A program made the position numbers and the translations under genes. From NCBI RefSeq assembly GCF_003429005.1, contig NZ_QVQV01000013.1, positions 62,001-126,000 of the forward strand: a stretch of 64,000 bases of DNA, in the 5' to 3' direction. The notes below the pieces were generated by a model. It searched no databases. It was not told the origin of the DNA and saw only the letters and a list, made by a program, of their open reading frames with translations. This document shows positions 45,742 to 54,831 of this stretch, piece after piece. Numbering within the stretch: position 1 is the first letter of the stretch; each line of letters opens with the position of its first letter. This DNA is from Paraburkholderia sp. DHOC27. Its GTDB lineage: Bacteria; Pseudomonadota; Gammaproteobacteria; Burkholderiales; Burkholderiaceae.

Positions 45742-46593
45742 TCAGGCGCCCTCGGGCAGCCATGTGCCGCCGCTGATGCGTTCGATGCCGGCGAGATCTT
45801 CTGCCGAACGTACCGCTGCGAATCCGCGTTCCGACAACAAGGCGCGCACGGCGGCGGCCTGATCGTAGCCGTGTTCGAGCCACAGCACGCCGCCGCGTGC
45901 GGCCTCGAAGCGTGCCGGCGCGCCGGCGATGATTGCGCGGATCGCGCTCAGGCCGTCGGCTTCGTCGGTCAGCGCGCCGCGCGGTTCGAAACGCAGATCG
46001 CCTTCCACCAGATGCGGATCGCCGCTGGCGATATACGGCGGATTGCTGACGATCACATCGAAACGCAACGCGGAATCAAGCGCTGCGTACCAGTCGCTAC
46101 GTGTGAACTGAACCGGGCCACCGGGGCGCTGCGGATCCAGCAGGCGCGCAGCGTTGCGTCCCGCGACGTCGAGCGCTTCGGCCGAGCGGTCGACGGCCCA
46201 GACCCGCGCATCGGGTCGCGCCGAGGCAAGCGCCACCGCGATGGCGCCAGTGCCGGTGCCGAGGTCCAGCACGGATGGCCGCGAGAGGCCGTCGAGCGCG
46301 GCCAATGCCGTCTCGACCAGCAACTCCGTCTCGGGGCGCGGAATCAGCACGTCGGGTGTGACTTCGAATTCAAGCCCGAAGAATTCGCGCGCACCCACCA
46401 GTTGCGCAACCGGTTCGCCAGCAATACGCCGCGCTTCCAGTGCGTGGTAGCGCGCCACCTGATCACGCGCGAGCGGTTCGTCGCTGCGCGTGATCAACTC
46501 CGTGCGGCGCCAGCCGAGCACATGCCCGAGCAAAATGCGCGCTTCAAGCGCAGGCAACGGTGAGGCGCGAAGCAGGCCGGCGGCGTCGTTCAT
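45742..46593 (-). CDS. prmC: PrmC (HemK), release-factor glutamine methyltransferase
   Basis: A 283-residue enzyme that methylates the Gln of the GGQ motif in release factors 1 and 2. The target-recognition part has REFFGLEFEVTPDVLIPRPETE; SAM motif I is VLDLGTGTGAIAVALA and the catalytic motif is FDVIVSNPPYIASGD. ATG 46593 lies 28 bases after the prfA stop; a longer frame from 46638 would overlap prfA. Its neighbour prfA encodes its substrate. Confidence 0.95.
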   Translation of the reverse strand: MNDAAGLLRASPLPALEARILLGHVLGWRRTELITRSDEPLARDQVARYHALEARRIAGEPVAQLVGAREFFGLEFEVTPDVLIPRPETELLVETALAALDGLSRPSVLDLGTGTGAIAVALASARPDARVWAVDRSAEALDVAGRNAARLLDPQRPGGPVQFTRSDWYAALDSALRFDVIVSNPPYIASGDPHLVEGDLRFEPRGALTDEADGLSAIRAIIAGAPARFEAARGGVLWLEHGYDQAAAVRALLSERGFAAVRSAEDLAGIERISGGTWLPEGA

Positions 46594-46621
46594 GGTTGAT
46601 GGCACGCGTGCGGTTTCGTGA

Positions 46622-47704
46622 TCAGTCCGCATCGCCAAGCGACGCCAGCAATTCGGCCTGATGTTCGCTGACCAGCGCGGCGATCAGTTCTTCGAGGTCG
46701 CCATCCATGATCGATTCGAGGCGATACAACGTCAGATTGATACGGTGATCCGTCAGGCGCCCCTGCGGGAAGTTATACGTGCGAATACGCTCCGAGCGGT
46801 CGCCCGAGCCGATCAGACTCTTGCGGGTCGCGGCTTCCTTGGCGTGCTGCTCGTGGTACTGCTTGTCCTTGATCCGCGCCGCCAGCACCTTGAGCGCGCG
46901 GTCCTTGTTCTTGTGCTGCGAGCGGTCGTCCTGACATTCCACGACGATGCCTGTAGGCAAGTGCGTCACCCGCACCGCCGAATCGGTCTTGTTGATGTGC
47001 TGGCCGCCAGCGCCGGAGGCGCGGAAGGTGTCGATACGCAGATCGCCGGGATTGATCTCCACTTCGCCAATTTCGTCCGCTTCCGGCATCACCGCCACTG
47101 TGCACGCGGAGGTGTGGATGCGCCCCTGGGTTTCCGTGGCCGGCACGCGCTGCACACGATGCCCGCCGGATTCGAACTTCAGCTTCGAATAGGCCGCTTC
47201 GCCCGCAATCCGCACGATCACTTCCTTGTAGCCGCCCAGATCCGATTCGCTGGCCGACATCATCTCGACTTGCCAGCGGTTGCGTTCAGCGAAGCGCAAG
47301 TACATACGCAGCAGATCGCCCGCAAACAGCGCCGACTCGTCGCCGCCGGTTCCCGCGCGAATTTCCAGGAAGATGTTGCGATCGTCGTTGGGGTCTTTCG
47401 GCAGCAGCATCTTCTGCAGTTCGCTGCCGAGTTGCTCCATGCGCTCGCGAGCGGCGCGGATTTCTTCTTCGGCGAAATCGCGCATCGACGCGTCCGTCAG
47501 CAGTTCTTGCGCCGTCACCGCGTCGTTGCTGGCCTGACGCCAGAGCGCGTAATGCTCGACCACCGGCCCCAGCTCCGCGTGCTCGCGCGTGAGCTTGCGG
47601 TACTGGTCGAGATTCGCCGTGATGTCCTCGCGGCTCAACAGATCGTTCAGTTCGGCCAGCCGGGTGGTGAGCTGGTCGAGCTTGCTTTGCATGCTCGTTT
47701 TCAT
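46622..47704 (-). CDS. prfA: PrfA, peptide chain release factor 1
   Basis: A 360-residue factor that reads UAA and UAG. The codon-recognition tripeptide is in RVQRVPATETQGR (P-A-T) and the catalytic GGQ in ASGAGGQHINKTDSAVRV. ATG 47704 gives MKTSMQSKLDQL, equal in position to the E. coli start; the upstream frame to 47791 is Pro/Arg-rich. It lies 134 bases after hemA and is followed by prmC, as in E. coli (hemA-prfA-prmC). Confidence 0.95.
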   Translation of the reverse strand: MKTSMQSKLDQLTTRLAELNDLLSREDITANLDQYRKLTREHAELGPVVEHYALWRQASNDAVTAQELLTDASMRDFAEEEIRAARERMEQLGSELQKMLLPKDPNDDRNIFLEIRAGTGGDESALFAGDLLRMYLRFAERNRWQVEMMSASESDLGGYKEVIVRIAGEAAYSKLKFESGGHRVQRVPATETQGRIHTSACTVAVMPEADEIGEVEINPGDLRIDTFRASGAGGQHINKTDSAVRVTHLPTGIVVECQDDRSQHKNKDRALKVLAARIKDKQYHEQHAKEAATRKSLIGSGDRSERIRTYNFPQGRLTDHRINLTLYRLESIMDGDLEELIAALVSEHQAELLASLGDAD

Positions 47705-47838
47705 GGGACGGTGCGGAGCGGACTCCGGAAAGGATGGGCGTATCGGGTAAAGGCGGGCGCGTGCCCTGGCTGGAGGGCGCGGGCCTGGCACGTTACGCGG
47801 TCAAACTGCGCGGGCCGGGCTGCGCGGCGGCAGCGCCG

Positions 47839-49125
47839 CTAACGTTCCGAGTGGCCGGAATGTTTGTAGAAGCCGCCCATCAGTTCGATGAGCTTATCGC
47901 GGTGCTCGCTGCTGGCGCGATTCAGTGCGTGCGTCGGGCCATGAATCAGCTTGTTGGTGAGCGCCTGCGAGAGCGCTTCGATGACCGCAGCGGGATCCTC
48001 GCCGCGCGCCAGCATCTTTTGCGCGCGTTCGACTTCGGCACGGCGCAGCGCGTCGGCCTGGGTATGCATGTGGCGGATCACCGGCACGATGCTGCGCGCG
48101 TCGAGCCACTGCATGAAATTCTGCACCCGCGTTTCGATGATGGCTTCGGCCTGCGCGACCGCCGCCTGACGCGATGCGTTGCCTTCGCGCACGATGGCGC
48201 CGAGATCATCCACGGTGTAGAGAAAAACGTCTTCGAGCTGGCCGACTTCGGGTTCGATATCGCGCGGCACGGCCAGATCGACCATGAAAATCGGCCGGTG
48301 GCGGCGCGCCTTGACGGCCCGCTCCATCGCGCCAAGTCCTATGATCGGCAAGGTGGACGCGGTGCAGGACACGATGATGTCGAATTCGTGCATGCGCGCC
48401 GGCAAATCGGCCAGCGGGATGGCACGGCCATTGAAGCGTTCGGCGAGCCGCGTGCCGCGCTCGGCGGTGCGATTGGCGACCACCAGTTCGCGCGGCTGCT
48501 GGGCGGCGAAGTGGGTAGCGCAGAGTTCGATCATTTCGCCCGCGCCGATGAACAGCACGCGCTGGTTCGCCACTTTGTCGAAGATGCGCTGGGCGAGCCG
48601 GACCGCCGCCGCCGCCATCGAAACAGATTGCGCCCCGATTTCCGTGGTCGTGCGTACTTCCTTGGCTACCGCGAAGGTACGCTGGAAAAGCTGATTCAGG
48701 TAAGTGCCGAGCGCACCAGCCTCGGAGGCCGTGCGCACCGCGTCCTTCAATTGTCCGACGATCTGCGTTTCACCGAGCACCATCGAATCCAGCCCCGACG
48801 CCACACGAAACGCATGACGCACGGCCTCGGACTGCGGCAGCGCGTAGACGTGCGGCGCGAGTTCCTCGACGGACAGCTTGTGATACTGCGAAAACCATTG
48901 GACAGCCGCTTCGCGCACCGCCTGATCGTCAGTCGCGCAATACAGCTCGGTGCGGTTGCAGGTGGAGAGAATGGCCGCTTCAGGGGCGCTGCGGGCGGCG
49001 GCCCCGAGCCACAAATCCTTGAAGGTCGCGAGGGCAGGTTTGATCTGTTCGAGCGGAAACGCCACGCGTTCGCGCAAGGCGACGGGCGCGGTGTGGTGAT
49101 TGATTCCGATCGTTAGAAGCTGCAT
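47839..49125 (-). CDS. hemA: HemA, glutamyl-tRNA reductase
   Basis: A 428-residue enzyme that reduces glutamyl-tRNA to glutamate semialdehyde, the first step of heme synthesis by the C5 route. The catalytic Cys56 is in ILSTCNRTELY; GINHHTAPVALRERVAF is the N-terminal signature and VLFIGAGEMIELCATHF the NADPH fold. Members have an unstable, heme-regulated N-terminus (family knowledge). First gene of the minus-strand housekeeping run. Confidence 0.96.
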   Translation of the reverse strand: MQLLTIGINHHTAPVALRERVAFPLEQIKPALATFKDLWLGAAARSAPEAAILSTCNRTELYCATDDQAVREAAVQWFSQYHKLSVEELAPHVYALPQSEAVRHAFRVASGLDSMVLGETQIVGQLKDAVRTASEAGALGTYLNQLFQRTFAVAKEVRTTTEIGAQSVSMAAAAVRLAQRIFDKVANQRVLFIGAGEMIELCATHFAAQQPRELVVANRTAERGTRLAERFNGRAIPLADLPARMHEFDIIVSCTASTLPIIGLGAMERAVKARRHRPIFMVDLAVPRDIEPEVGQLEDVFLYTVDDLGAIVREGNASRQAAVAQAEAIIETRVQNFMQWLDARSIVPVIRHMHTQADALRRAEVERAQKMLARGEDPAAVIEALSQALTNKLIHGPTHALNRASSEHRDKLIELMGGFYKHSGHSER

Positions 49126-49150
49126 GTGCGGGGCTATGGTTTAGCCCAAT

Positions 49151-49156
49151 ATTATA
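49151..49156 (-). promoter_or_regulatory. -10 box of hemA
   Basis: TATAAT on the minus strand 25 bases before the hemA ATG. The bases at -35 (GAATGA, 17 bases upstream) are weak. Confidence 0.5.
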
Positions 49157-49199
49157 GCGTTTTCGCGATTTCTTCATTCAGGGTGGGCTATTGGGCGGA

Positions 49200-49907
49200 T
49201 CAGCCCTGCACGCGGGCTTCCGCGGGGATGGCGTCCAGCTGGTAGCCGAACCCATATAACGGGGTCAGGCAATAGCCGTGTTCCGGACGCAATTGCAGTT
49301 TGCTGCGCACCCGCGAGGCATGGGTATCGAGCGTGCGCGATCTGACGTCGCGTGGACGCGTCCAGACGGTTTCGAGAATATGTGCCCGTGAAACCGGCCG
49401 CGACGCGTTCGTGAACAGCAGCAAGGCAAAGCGGAATTCCTTTGGGGTCAATGCCACTGTCTGGCCGTTGAAAGTCACGGTAAGCTGCGCAGCGTCGAAA
49501 ACGTAGTTGCCGAACGTGTCGAGCCGGCGGTTGGGCGGCCGGCGCAGGCCGGCGCGGCGCAGCAGGGCGTCGATGCGCGCCAGCATCTCCGGGCCACGCA
49601 CGGGCTTCGCGAGGCAGTCGTCGGCGCCCGCGTGCAGGGCGGCGACCACCTCGCTTTCGCGCGGCGCGGACATCAGCATGATGACCGGTAGGCTGGGCAG
49701 GATGCTGCGCGCCTTCGGAATGATGTCTTCGGCCGCGTGATCGCCGGCCCAGCGGTCGGTCAGCAGGAGATCGAAGAACTGGTGAGTGGCGCTGGCGAGG
49801 AACGGCGCGCTCGCGGTGAAATGCTGACAGGCATGGCCGCCGGCAAAGACGAGCCGGCCGACGAGTTCCGCGTGACGCAGGTCCGGCTCGATGAGGGCAA
49901 TTCGCAT
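49200..49907 (-). CDS. OmpR-family response regulator, orphan
   Basis: A 235-residue regulator: receiver domain (residues 1-120) with acidic residues Glu7 and Asp9, probable phosphate acceptor Asp51 in LLLTDRWAGD, Ser80 and Lys101 in CLAKPVRG, then a winged helix (130-225) with LTPKEFRFALLLF and DTHASRVRSKL. No histidine kinase is nearby. The acceptor context T-D-R-W and the N-terminal I-E-P-D rather than D-D differ a little from standard receivers. Its stop is 75 bases from hemA, same strand. Confidence 0.87.
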   Translation of the reverse strand: MRIALIEPDLRHAELVGRLVFAGGHACQHFTASAPFLASATHQFFDLLLTDRWAGDHAAEDIIPKARSILPSLPVIMLMSAPRESEVVAALHAGADDCLAKPVRGPEMLARIDALLRRAGLRRPPNRRLDTFGNYVFDAAQLTVTFNGQTVALTPKEFRFALLLFTNASRPVSRAHILETVWTRPRDVRSRTLDTHASRVRSKLQLRPEHGYCLTPLYGFGYQLDAIPAEARVQG

Positions 49908-50104
49908 GGGGAACGGGCTTTCAGCCGGGCGGGCAGGGGAGCGGCGAAGCTTACGGCTTGCCTAAATGTGACCCCGGCCCCTAAACTCAACCGCTACGCG
50001 GAAAGCGCCGTGCTGACCTTTATAGTTAACGAGATAAAAATGCTAGCTTCCCGTGTCTCTCGCGCCCATGAGACCAGTCTGAAATTTGGCCAGGACCGGC
50101 CCTG

Positions 50105-50359
50105 ATGGGTTGGCCAGGCGTGATTTTGCTGGGCCTGGTGATCGGGCTGGCGGGCTGGTGGCTCCACCCGCTGCGGCGTTCGAGCCGCGCGCGCTTCTGG
50201 GTGGCGCTGCTTGTCGGTGTACTGGGCGCGTCCGTCGCCCGGATGGCCGGCAATGTAACCGGTTTATTCCATGATGGTGATACGCTCGAATGGCCGGTGT
50301 GTGTGGCTTTTGCGCTAATTGCTGTTGCCGTGACGGTCGGCTTGCTGTCCCGTCGCTGA
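50105..50359 (+). CDS. Small GlsB/YeaQ/YmgE-like membrane protein
   Basis: An 84-residue protein with three hydrophobic stretches (about 4-22, 31-47 and 64-80). GWPGVILLGLVIGLAGWWLHP resembles the transglycosylase-associated (GlsB/YeaQ/YmgE) family, stress-related membrane proteins of unknown mechanism. It is followed 20 bases later by the aminopeptidase gene on the same strand. Assignment is by pattern only. Confidence 0.6.
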   Translation: MGWPGVILLGLVIGLAGWWLHPLRRSSRARFWVALLVGVLGASVARMAGNVTGLFHDGDTLEWPVCVAFALIAVAVTVGLLSRR

Positions 50360-50379
50360 ACAATTTGCAGGTGAATCTG

Positions 50380-52194
50380 ATGAATGCCCGACTTCCCGAG
50401 ACCTCTTCCATTCCTGAGCGTATTGCTCACCTGCGTGGCGCGATGAAGCGCGAGGGCCTCGCCGCCTATCTGGTGCCGTCTGCCGATCCCCATCTATCCG
50501 AATATCTACCGGGCCGCTGGCAAGGGCGGCAATGGCTGTCCGGCTTCACCGGCTCGGCCGGCACGCTGATCGTGACCGACACGTTTGCCGGACTATGGAC
50601 GGACAGCCGCTATTGGGAGCAGGCCGACGCGCAACTGGCCGGCACGGGCGTGCAACTGATGAAGATGATGGCGGGTCAGCAATCGCTGCCGCATTTCGAA
50701 TGGCTGGCGCAGAACGTCGTCACGGGTGGCACGGTGGGCGTGGACGGCGCGGTGCTGGGTGTGGCCGCGGCGCGTGCCTTGACGCAGGCGCTCAACGCGC
50801 GCGGCGTGAAGCTGCGCACGGACGTGGATCTGTTCGACGCGGTCTGGCCCCAGCGCCCCGAATTGCCCACCGAAACGGTGTTCGAGCACGCCGCGCCGCA
50901 TGCCACGGTCGCGCGTGTCGAGAAGCTCGACCAGATCCGCCGCGCCATGCAGGAGAAGGGCGCGCAGTGGCATTTCGTTTCCACGCTCGACGATCTCGCA
51001 TGGCTGTTCAATCTGCGCGGCGCTGACGTCAGCTACAACCCGGTGTTCGTCGCGCACGCGCTGATCGGGCTCGAACGCGTGTCGCTGTTCGTCGCCGAGG
51101 GCAAGGTGTCGCGCGAGCTGAGCGAGTCGCTGGCGCTTGACGGTATCCATGTCGAGCCGTATGCCAAAGCGGCGCCCGCGCTGGCGGCTTTGCCGGGCGG
51201 CTCGACACTGTTGATCGACCCGCGCCGCATCACGTTCGGTCTGCTGCAATCGGTCCCGGCCGCGGTGAAGGTCGTCGAAGCGGTGAACCCGTCCACCTTC
51301 CTGAAATCGCGCAAGACGGAAGCGGACGCTGAACATGTGCGCGCCACGATGGAACTGGACGGCGCGGCGCTCGCCGAGTTCTTCGCGTGGTTCGAAGGCG
51401 CGTTGGGCCGCGAGACCATCACTGAACTCACCATTGACGAACGCCTCACCGAGGCACGGGCGCGCCGTCCGGATTTCGTCTCGCTGAGTTTCGCGACCAT
51501 TGCCGGTTTCAACGCGAACGGCGCAATGCCGCACTACCGCGCCACGCCGGCCTCGCACTCGAGGATCGAAGGCAACGGATTGCTGCTGATCGACTCGGGC
51601 GCGCAATTCCTGAGCGGCACGACGGACATCACGCGCGTCGTGCCGGTGGGCGAGTTGAGCGATGCACAGCGGCGCGATTGCACGGTGGTGCTCAAGGGCA
51701 TGATGGCGCTGTCGCGCGCGCAGTTTCCGCGCGGCATCCGTTCGCCGATGCTCGACGCCATCGCCCGCGCGCCGATCTGGGAAGCGGGTCTCGACTACGG
51801 TCACGGCACCGGCCACGGCGTCGGCTACTTCCTGAACGTGCACGAAGGACCGCAGGTCATCTCGCACTACGCCGCCGCAGAGCCGTGGACGGCGATGGAA
51901 GAGGGCATGATCACTTCGGTGGAACCTGGCATTTACCGGCCGGGCAAGTGGGGCGTGCGGATCGAAAATCTGGTGCTGAACCGCGCGGCTGAAAAGACGG
52001 AGTTCGGCGATTTCCTTAAGTTCGAGACGCTGACGCTGTGTCCGATCGACACGCGTTGCTTTGAACTCTCGTTGCTCAACAGCGACGAACGTGCATGGCT
52101 GAATGCGTATCACGAGATGGTGCGTACACGGATTGCGCCGCATGTGTCGGGTGAAGCAAAGACCTGGCTGGAGACGCGGACGCAAGCGGTCTAA
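50380..52194 (+). CDS. pepP: Aminopeptidase P family (M24B) metallopeptidase
   Basis: A 604-residue enzyme that cuts Xaa-Pro N-terminal bonds. It has two creatinase-like N-terminal domains (VPSADPHLSEYLPGRWQGRQWLSGF, WLFNLRGADVSYNPVF) and a C-terminal pita-bread domain with metal ligands in LLIDSGAQFLSGTTDITR, GHGTGHGVGYFLNVHEGP, VEPGIYRPGKWGVRIENL. The long three-domain form resembles XPNPEP1 more than E. coli PepP (about 440). ATG 50380 (MNARLPETSS) is chosen over the open frame from 50290. Confidence 0.92.
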   Translation: MNARLPETSSIPERIAHLRGAMKREGLAAYLVPSADPHLSEYLPGRWQGRQWLSGFTGSAGTLIVTDTFAGLWTDSRYWEQADAQLAGTGVQLMKMMAGQQSLPHFEWLAQNVVTGGTVGVDGAVLGVAAARALTQALNARGVKLRTDVDLFDAVWPQRPELPTETVFEHAAPHATVARVEKLDQIRRAMQEKGAQWHFVSTLDDLAWLFNLRGADVSYNPVFVAHALIGLERVSLFVAEGKVSRELSESLALDGIHVEPYAKAAPALAALPGGSTLLIDPRRITFGLLQSVPAAVKVVEAVNPSTFLKSRKTEADAEHVRATMELDGAALAEFFAWFEGALGRETITELTIDERLTEARARRPDFVSLSFATIAGFNANGAMPHYRATPASHSRIEGNGLLLIDSGAQFLSGTTDITRVVPVGELSDAQRRDCTVVLKGMMALSRAQFPRGIRSPMLDAIARAPIWEAGLDYGHGTGHGVGYFLNVHEGPQVISHYAAAEPWTAMEEGMITSVEPGIYRPGKWGVRIENLVLNRAAEKTEFGDFLKFETLTLCPIDTRCFELSLLNSDERAWLNAYHEMVRTRIAPHVSGEAKTWLETRTQAV

Positions 52195-52215
52195 ACAACC
52201 CTGGGAGTTCGGGAC

Positions 52216-52764
52216 ATGGCTGGCGTGGCGGTGGTGGTGGTCGACGTGCAACATGCGTTTTTCTCGGGGCCCAACGCGGCTTATCGCGGCGATGCGGTCA
52301 TCGACGGCATCAACCGGTTGACCGCGGCAGCGCGCTCTGGCGGCGTGCCGGTGTTCATCGTGCAGCACGAAGAACCGGGCGATGAAGTCGAGTATGGCAG
52401 CGAGGGTTGGGAACTGCCGGATTCGCTGGTGCGGACCGACGACGACCGGTTGTTGCGCAAGTCGGTGGGCGATTCGTTTCACAAGACGTCGCTGCAGGCG
52501 CAACTCGACGCACTTGGCGTCGACCGTCTGCTGGTGTGCGGTTTCGCCACCGAGTACTGCATCAACACCAGCATTCGCAGCGCGGCCCTGCTCGGCTACA
52601 AGACCACGGTCATCTCTGACCTGCACACCACGCAAGCGGGGCCCGGCCTCACGCCTGCGCAGATCGTCGAGCATCACAACTGGGTATGGAACACTTCCTC
52701 GCTGCAGGGCAATCCGGTCACGGTCCGTCCGCTCGCCGAGGTTCTCGCCACGGAGTTCGCATGA
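52216..52764 (+). CDS. Isochorismatase-like cysteine hydrolase
   Basis: A 182-residue hydrolase with the Asp10-Lys82-Cys115 triad of the isochorismatase-like group (VVVVDVQHAFF, LLRKSVGDSFHKT, CGFATEYCINTS). Likely substrates are amides such as nicotinamide or peroxyureidoacrylate relatives, but the actual one is unknown. It overlaps the HAD gene by ATGA and follows the aminopeptidase by 21 bases, so the three form one operon. Confidence 0.88.
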   Translation: MAGVAVVVVDVQHAFFSGPNAAYRGDAVIDGINRLTAAARSGGVPVFIVQHEEPGDEVEYGSEGWELPDSLVRTDDDRLLRKSVGDSFHKTSLQAQLDALGVDRLLVCGFATEYCINTSIRSAALLGYKTTVISDLHTTQAGPGLTPAQIVEHHNWVWNTSSLQGNPVTVRPLAEVLATEFA

Positions 52765-53384
52765 CCATCAAGGCGGTCGTGTTCGATTTCGGCGGCGTGC
52801 TGATCGACTGGAGTCCTGAGTATCTGTTCCGGCATCTGATTCAGGACGAAAGCGAGCGGCGCTGGTTCCTCACGCATGTCTGTTCGATGGAGTGGGTCGT
52901 GCGCCAGGACGGCGGTCAGACGATCGCCGAGGGCACGGCTGAACTGATTGCGAAGTTCCCGGACCACGAAGCGTTGATTCGCGCCTTCTACGAACGGTGG
53001 CACGAGATGATTGGCGGCGTGCTGGAAGACGGCGTGGCGACGCTGGAAAAGCTGGAGGCGGCCGATGTGCCGCTGTTCGGTCTGACCAACTGGTCGGCCG
53101 AGACCTTTCCGTACGCGTGGGACAACTTTCCGGTGCTGCGACGCTTCAGGGACATCGTGGTGTCCGGCCGCGTCAAGCTCGCCAAGCCGGACCCTGCGAT
53201 TTTCGCCGAGATGTATCAGCGGATTGCCGCGCAACTGCCGGGAATCGAAGCGCACGAACTGGTGTTCATCGACGACAACCTGAAGAATGTGCAAGCCGCC
53301 AATGCGCTCGGCTGGCATGGCGTGCATCACACGTCGGCGGCTCAGACCGAGGCGCGGCTGCGCGAACTAAGCTTGCCCGTCTGA
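52761..53384 (+). CDS. HAD-like phosphatase/dehalogenase
   Basis: A 207-residue HAD hydrolase. Motif I VVFDFGGVLIDWSPEYL, motif II near LFGLTNWSAE, motif III with Lys in KLAKPDPAIFAEM, and motif IV VFIDDNLKNVQAANALGWHGVHH. The FGLTNWS and FDFGGV forms are those of the class IA subgroup that includes soluble epoxide hydrolase N-terminal phosphatase and YihX. Substrate unknown. ATG 52761 overlaps the isochorismatase-like gene; the frame from 52686 lies inside it. Confidence 0.87.
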   Translation: MTIKAVVFDFGGVLIDWSPEYLFRHLIQDESERRWFLTHVCSMEWVVRQDGGQTIAEGTAELIAKFPDHEALIRAFYERWHEMIGGVLEDGVATLEKLEAADVPLFGLTNWSAETFPYAWDNFPVLRRFRDIVVSGRVKLAKPDPAIFAEMYQRIAAQLPGIEAHELVFIDDNLKNVQAANALGWHGVHHTSAAQTEARLRELSLPV

Positions 53385-53454
53385 GAGGAGTGAGGCGCTC
53401 GCCGTGCTTGCGGGCGTCACGCACCGTCAGACGGGTGCCCATCAAACCGGGATC

Positions 53455-54756
53455 TCACGCCATTCTTGTCGCAGCAGCCGTTTCCGCACGCTCGGCAATC
53501 GGCTCGCGCACCACGAACATGTACACGAGCGCGGCCGCAAACGAGACCGCCGCGCTGATCAGAAACGCGTCGACGAACGAGTGCGTCTGATCGACCACTA
53601 CGCCGGTGATGAACGGCGCGAACGACCCGCCAAAGTACCCACCGAAATTCTGGATGCTCCCGAGCGACGCCACCAGATGCCGCGGCGCGGCCACGCTGAC
53701 GAGCGCCCACGCGGCGCCGCTTGCCATGTTGACGAAGTACATGGCGAGTGACAGATACACGATCGCCATCGTGATGTTCGGCGTATAGGCCGCGGGCACC
53801 GTGAACACGGCGCCGAAAATCAGGCCGGTACAGATCGGCCATTTGCGACTGCGGATCGGTGCAATGCCGCGCTCCATCAAGCCATCGGCGACGAAGCCGC
53901 TCGACAGCATGCCAAGCGTGCCGAACAGATACGGAATCGAGACAATCCAGCCGGTCTTCGCAATCGACAGATGCCGTTCGTGTTCCAGATACGCAGGCAG
54001 CCAGGTGAGGTACAGCCAGACCATGTAGATCACACCCATGAAGCCGAAGATCATGCCCCAGGTGGTGCGCGAGGCGAACAGGCCGCGCCACTCGGCGCCG
54101 GTCATGCGCCGCTCGACGCGCGCGTGGGGCTCTTCTTCCGTGAGATGCGTGAGCTCCTCGGAGCCGAGCACGACTTCCCCACGATTGCGATAGACGAGAT
54201 ACCAGGCCACCGCCACCGCGATTCCCATCACGCCCATCACGATGAACATCCAGCGCCAGCCAAATGCGAGCAGCAGACCGGTGAGGATAGGCGGCGCGAG
54301 CGCCGGTCCAATGGTCGATGAGGTCGTGAAAATGCCGGTGGGCCTGCCGCGCTCACGCAGCGCATACCACTCGCTCACCACTTTGGCGCCGGCGGGAAAC
54401 TGCGGCGCTTCGCCGATACCGAGGAAGATGCGCGCGACGAGGAACTGCTGCAAGCTGTGCACGAAGCCGCCAAAAAGCTGCGCAGCGGACCACACCAGCA
54501 TGCCGATGCCGAGCATGATGCGTGCGCCGAAGCGGTCGAGCAGCGCGCCCATCGGCAATTGCGAGAATGCGTAGGAAAACGAGAACGCCGACAGCAGCAA
54601 GCCCATCTGCGAGGCGGATAGCCCAAGCTCGCCGCTGACCGAATGATTCGCAATGGAAAGCGTGCTGCGGTCCAGATAGTTGACGATGCCGGCCAGCGTC
54701 AGAAACATGACCGCGACCCACTGGATGCGCCGTAAGCGTGGTGTCTTTGCCTGCAT
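53455..54756 (-). CDS. MFS transporter, anion:cation symporter type
   Basis: A 433-residue carrier with twelve helices. IQWVAVMFLTLAGIVNYLDRSTLSIAN, the loop LPMGALLDRFGARIMLGIG and LGIGEAPQFPAGAKVVSEWY are the ACS-branch hallmarks (hexuronate, galactonate or glucarate carriers). It is similar in layout to the carrier at 31095. No sugar-acid catabolic gene is adjacent, so the substrate cannot be named. GGAGG precedes the ATG. Confidence 0.87.
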   Translation of the reverse strand: MQAKTPRLRRIQWVAVMFLTLAGIVNYLDRSTLSIANHSVSGELGLSASQMGLLLSAFSFSYAFSQLPMGALLDRFGARIMLGIGMLVWSAAQLFGGFVHSLQQFLVARIFLGIGEAPQFPAGAKVVSEWYALRERGRPTGIFTTSSTIGPALAPPILTGLLLAFGWRWMFIVMGVMGIAVAVAWYLVYRNRGEVVLGSEELTHLTEEEPHARVERRMTGAEWRGLFASRTTWGMIFGFMGVIYMVWLYLTWLPAYLEHERHLSIAKTGWIVSIPYLFGTLGMLSSGFVADGLMERGIAPIRSRKWPICTGLIFGAVFTVPAAYTPNITMAIVYLSLAMYFVNMASGAAWALVSVAAPRHLVASLGSIQNFGGYFGGSFAPFITGVVVDQTHSFVDAFLISAAVSFAAALVYMFVVREPIAERAETAAATRMA

Positions 54757-54831
54757 GGGTGTCTCCTCCGTGCTCTTTTGAGTCTATGGATGGATGCTGC
54801 AAATACTCGAGCGGGTCTAGTGGTTCCCGCG

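Noticed and set aside
50593..52677. 694-residue minus-strand open frame
   Set aside because: Shadow of the aminopeptidase P and isochorismatase-like genes; no motif and no ribosome site.
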